Source: Prasinococcaceae sp. CCMP 1430 | Lineage: Eukaryota; Prasinodermophyta; Palmophyllophyceae; Prasinococcales; Prasinococcaceae | Assembly (NCBI GenBank): GCA_013416795.1 | Contig: RQSC01000020.1 | Coordinates: forward strand, 451,668 to 468,478 | Reading direction: 5' to 3' | Length of the DNA stretch: 16,811 nt | In this document: positions 15,866 through 16,811 of the stretch, piece by piece | Layout: each line of letters opens with the position of its first letter | Position numbering within the stretch: position 1 is the first letter of the stretch | Translations under genes and position numbers: made by a program | The notes under the pieces: generated by a model | What the model saw: the letters and a program-made list of their open reading frames with translations, nothing else | Database searches by the model: none | Told to the model about the DNA's origin: nothing

Positions 15866-16811
15866 TCAAGTCGCGACGAGCGTGCCCCAGTTCTGCTTGG
15901 TCTCGTCGCTCAGCTTGGCCCATGCCATGCGCACGTCCTGCAGAAAGGCCACGTGCACGTCGCCCGTCGACGAGGCGTCGTCGAGGCCTTGCGCGCGCAT
16001 GCGCGCCCGGCGCTCGTCGCCCTTGCGGATGAAGGCGTTGGCGACGTCGAACGGATCGTCGCCGGTCGGGCCACCGCCGAGCATGATGCCGACATCGACT
16101 CGCTGACTCTGGGTCATGGCCCACTCCAACACCGCCAGATTGTTCTTGGACACCATGTGGATGCAGTCCACCGGGCAGACCTCCATGGCCTCCTGAATCT
16201 CGTCCTCCTCATTACCCCACTGCGTGTGCACGCGCGCCCGACCCCACATCTCCTCGTGCCCAAAGGTCCCGGGGCACACGTGAACGCATTGCATACACCC
16301 GATGCACGCCGACTCGTCGACGAAGGTCGCACGCTGGTCGCCAGGCCCGCGCGAAGGGTCGTCACGCGCCCACTTGGACAAAGGCTCGCCCGTGTACCCC
16401 ACCTTGATGTGCGCTCGCAACGCCTCCACCTCGGAATCGTATATGCGACGCAGCGACGGATCCGAGAGCGCCGCGTACGCCTCGTTCATCAGGATGCACA
16501 CCTCCATGGTCTCGGGCCCGGCGATGTCCGGGTGGCAGCGCTTCTGCAGCCTGCGGTACGCCTCCTTGATCTGGGCGTCGGACGCGGAGGGGTCGACGTC
16601 GAGCATCTCGTAGAAATCGCGAGGATACACGCCGTCGTCGGCGACGCTCCCGAGCGCCGACAGGGAGCCTCTGGCGCGCGCGTTCTCCTTGCCCACGAAC
16701 TCGAGGCCCGTCTCAGCGGCGCCATCCGAGGCGGTCGCGCTCGCTCGCGCTGGCGCGCGCGCGTCCGCGCGGCCTCGCAGCGCCCGCCGCGGCGCTCGTG
16801 CCGCTTGCGGC
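15866..16811 (-). CDS. Chloroplast-type DnaJ/4Fe-4S ferredoxin fusion protein, 5' end beyond the window
   Basis: A J-domain cochaperone with a bacterial-type ferredoxin module, a combination known from chloroplasts (Arabidopsis and the Chlamydomonas CDJ3-CDJ5 proteins), where it is thought to link stromal HSP70 to Fe-S or redox state. The J domain (FYEMLDVDPSASDAQIKEAY through LRRIYD) has the HPD signature in RCHPDIAG. About 50 residues later comes CIGCMQCVHVCPGTF, a C-x2-C-x2-C-x3-C-P cluster motif, and then MEVCPVDCIHMV. A C-terminal helical segment of about 90 residues follows and ends GTLVAT. The frame is open from the stop at 15866 to the right edge; the first visible part is Arg/Ala/Ser-rich, as in a transit peptide, and there is no ATG, so the start is outside the window. 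I do not use the GTG at 16696 as the start, because the coding-like sequence continues above it. Confidence 0.92.
   Translation of the reverse strand, partial: PQAARAPRRALRGRADARAPARASATASDGAAETGLEFVGKENARARGSLSALGSVADDGVYPRDFYEMLDVDPSASDAQIKEAYRRLQKRCHPDIAGPETMEVCILMNEAYAALSDPSLRRIYDSEVEALRAHIKVGYTGEPLSKWARDDPSRGPGDQRATFVDESACIGCMQCVHVCPGTFGHEEMWGRARVHTQWGNEEDEIQEAMEVCPVDCIHMVSKNNLAVLEWAMTQSQRVDVGIMLGGGPTGDDPFDVANAFIRKGDERRARMRAQGLDDASSTGDVHVAFLQDVRMAWAKLSDETKQNWGTLVAT

Noticed and set aside
1-16811. Prokaryotic or viral origin, operon, or CRISPR/defence island
   Set aside because: Spliceosomal introns, CaaX, MINDY, CTLH and CCCH proteins and single-gene convergent spacing point to a eukaryotic nuclear genome; no array, phage or mobile-element gene was seen.

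Overview
This window looks like nuclear DNA from a GC-rich photosynthetic microeukaryote. Four genes or gene fragments are eukaryote-specific: a LisH/CTLH/WD40 protein of the WDR26/GID7 type, a MINDY deubiquitinase ending in a CaaX box, a tandem CCCH zinc-finger protein and a GT8-JmjC protein. Five GT-AG introns of about 100-140 bp can be placed by eye because the protein reads smoothly across each junction. A DnaJ/4Fe-4S ferredoxin fusion at the right edge is a type known from chloroplasts, which points to an alga. I cannot tell from sequence alone whether it is a haptophyte, pelagophyte, prasinophyte or other lineage.

Layout from left to right. (1) About 35-2350, plus: WDR26/GID7-like subunit of a CTLH E3 ligase, four exons, with an in-frame TGA inside the LisH motif. 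(2) 2561-6071, minus, two exons: a large unrecognised secretory-type protein with Cys modules, a perfect 147-bp internal duplication, a Pro-rich linker and a very Lys-rich tail. (3) 6893-8404, plus: SET-domain methyltransferase of the SETD3/LSMT class, preceded by a hydrophobic leader with no ATG in its frame. (4) 8769-10779, plus, three exons: two-finger CCCH RNA-binding protein with a long low-complexity tail. (5) 10990-12414, minus: MINDY deubiquitinase. (6) 13113-15605, plus: GT8 glycosyltransferase joined in one frame to a JmjC/cupin-8 hydroxylase-like domain. (7) 15866 to the right edge, minus: J-domain plus ferredoxin protein, 5' end outside the window.

The genes are mostly single, in convergent or divergent pairs with short spacers; nothing suggests an operon or a dedicated multi-gene system. 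WDR26 and MINDY both belong to ubiquitin biology, but their nearness is probably chance. The features most worth following are: a 233-bp, about 95% identical copy of the WDR26 exon lying antisense to, and abutting, the 5' coding-like region of the MINDY gene 12 kb away; the GT8-JmjC fusion; the secreted protein whose Cys module recurs in acidic, neutral and basic versions; a SET protein whose conserved Asn-His is Asn-Asp; and the nonsense codon in WDR26. I saw no CRISPR array, tRNA, rRNA or complete transposon.
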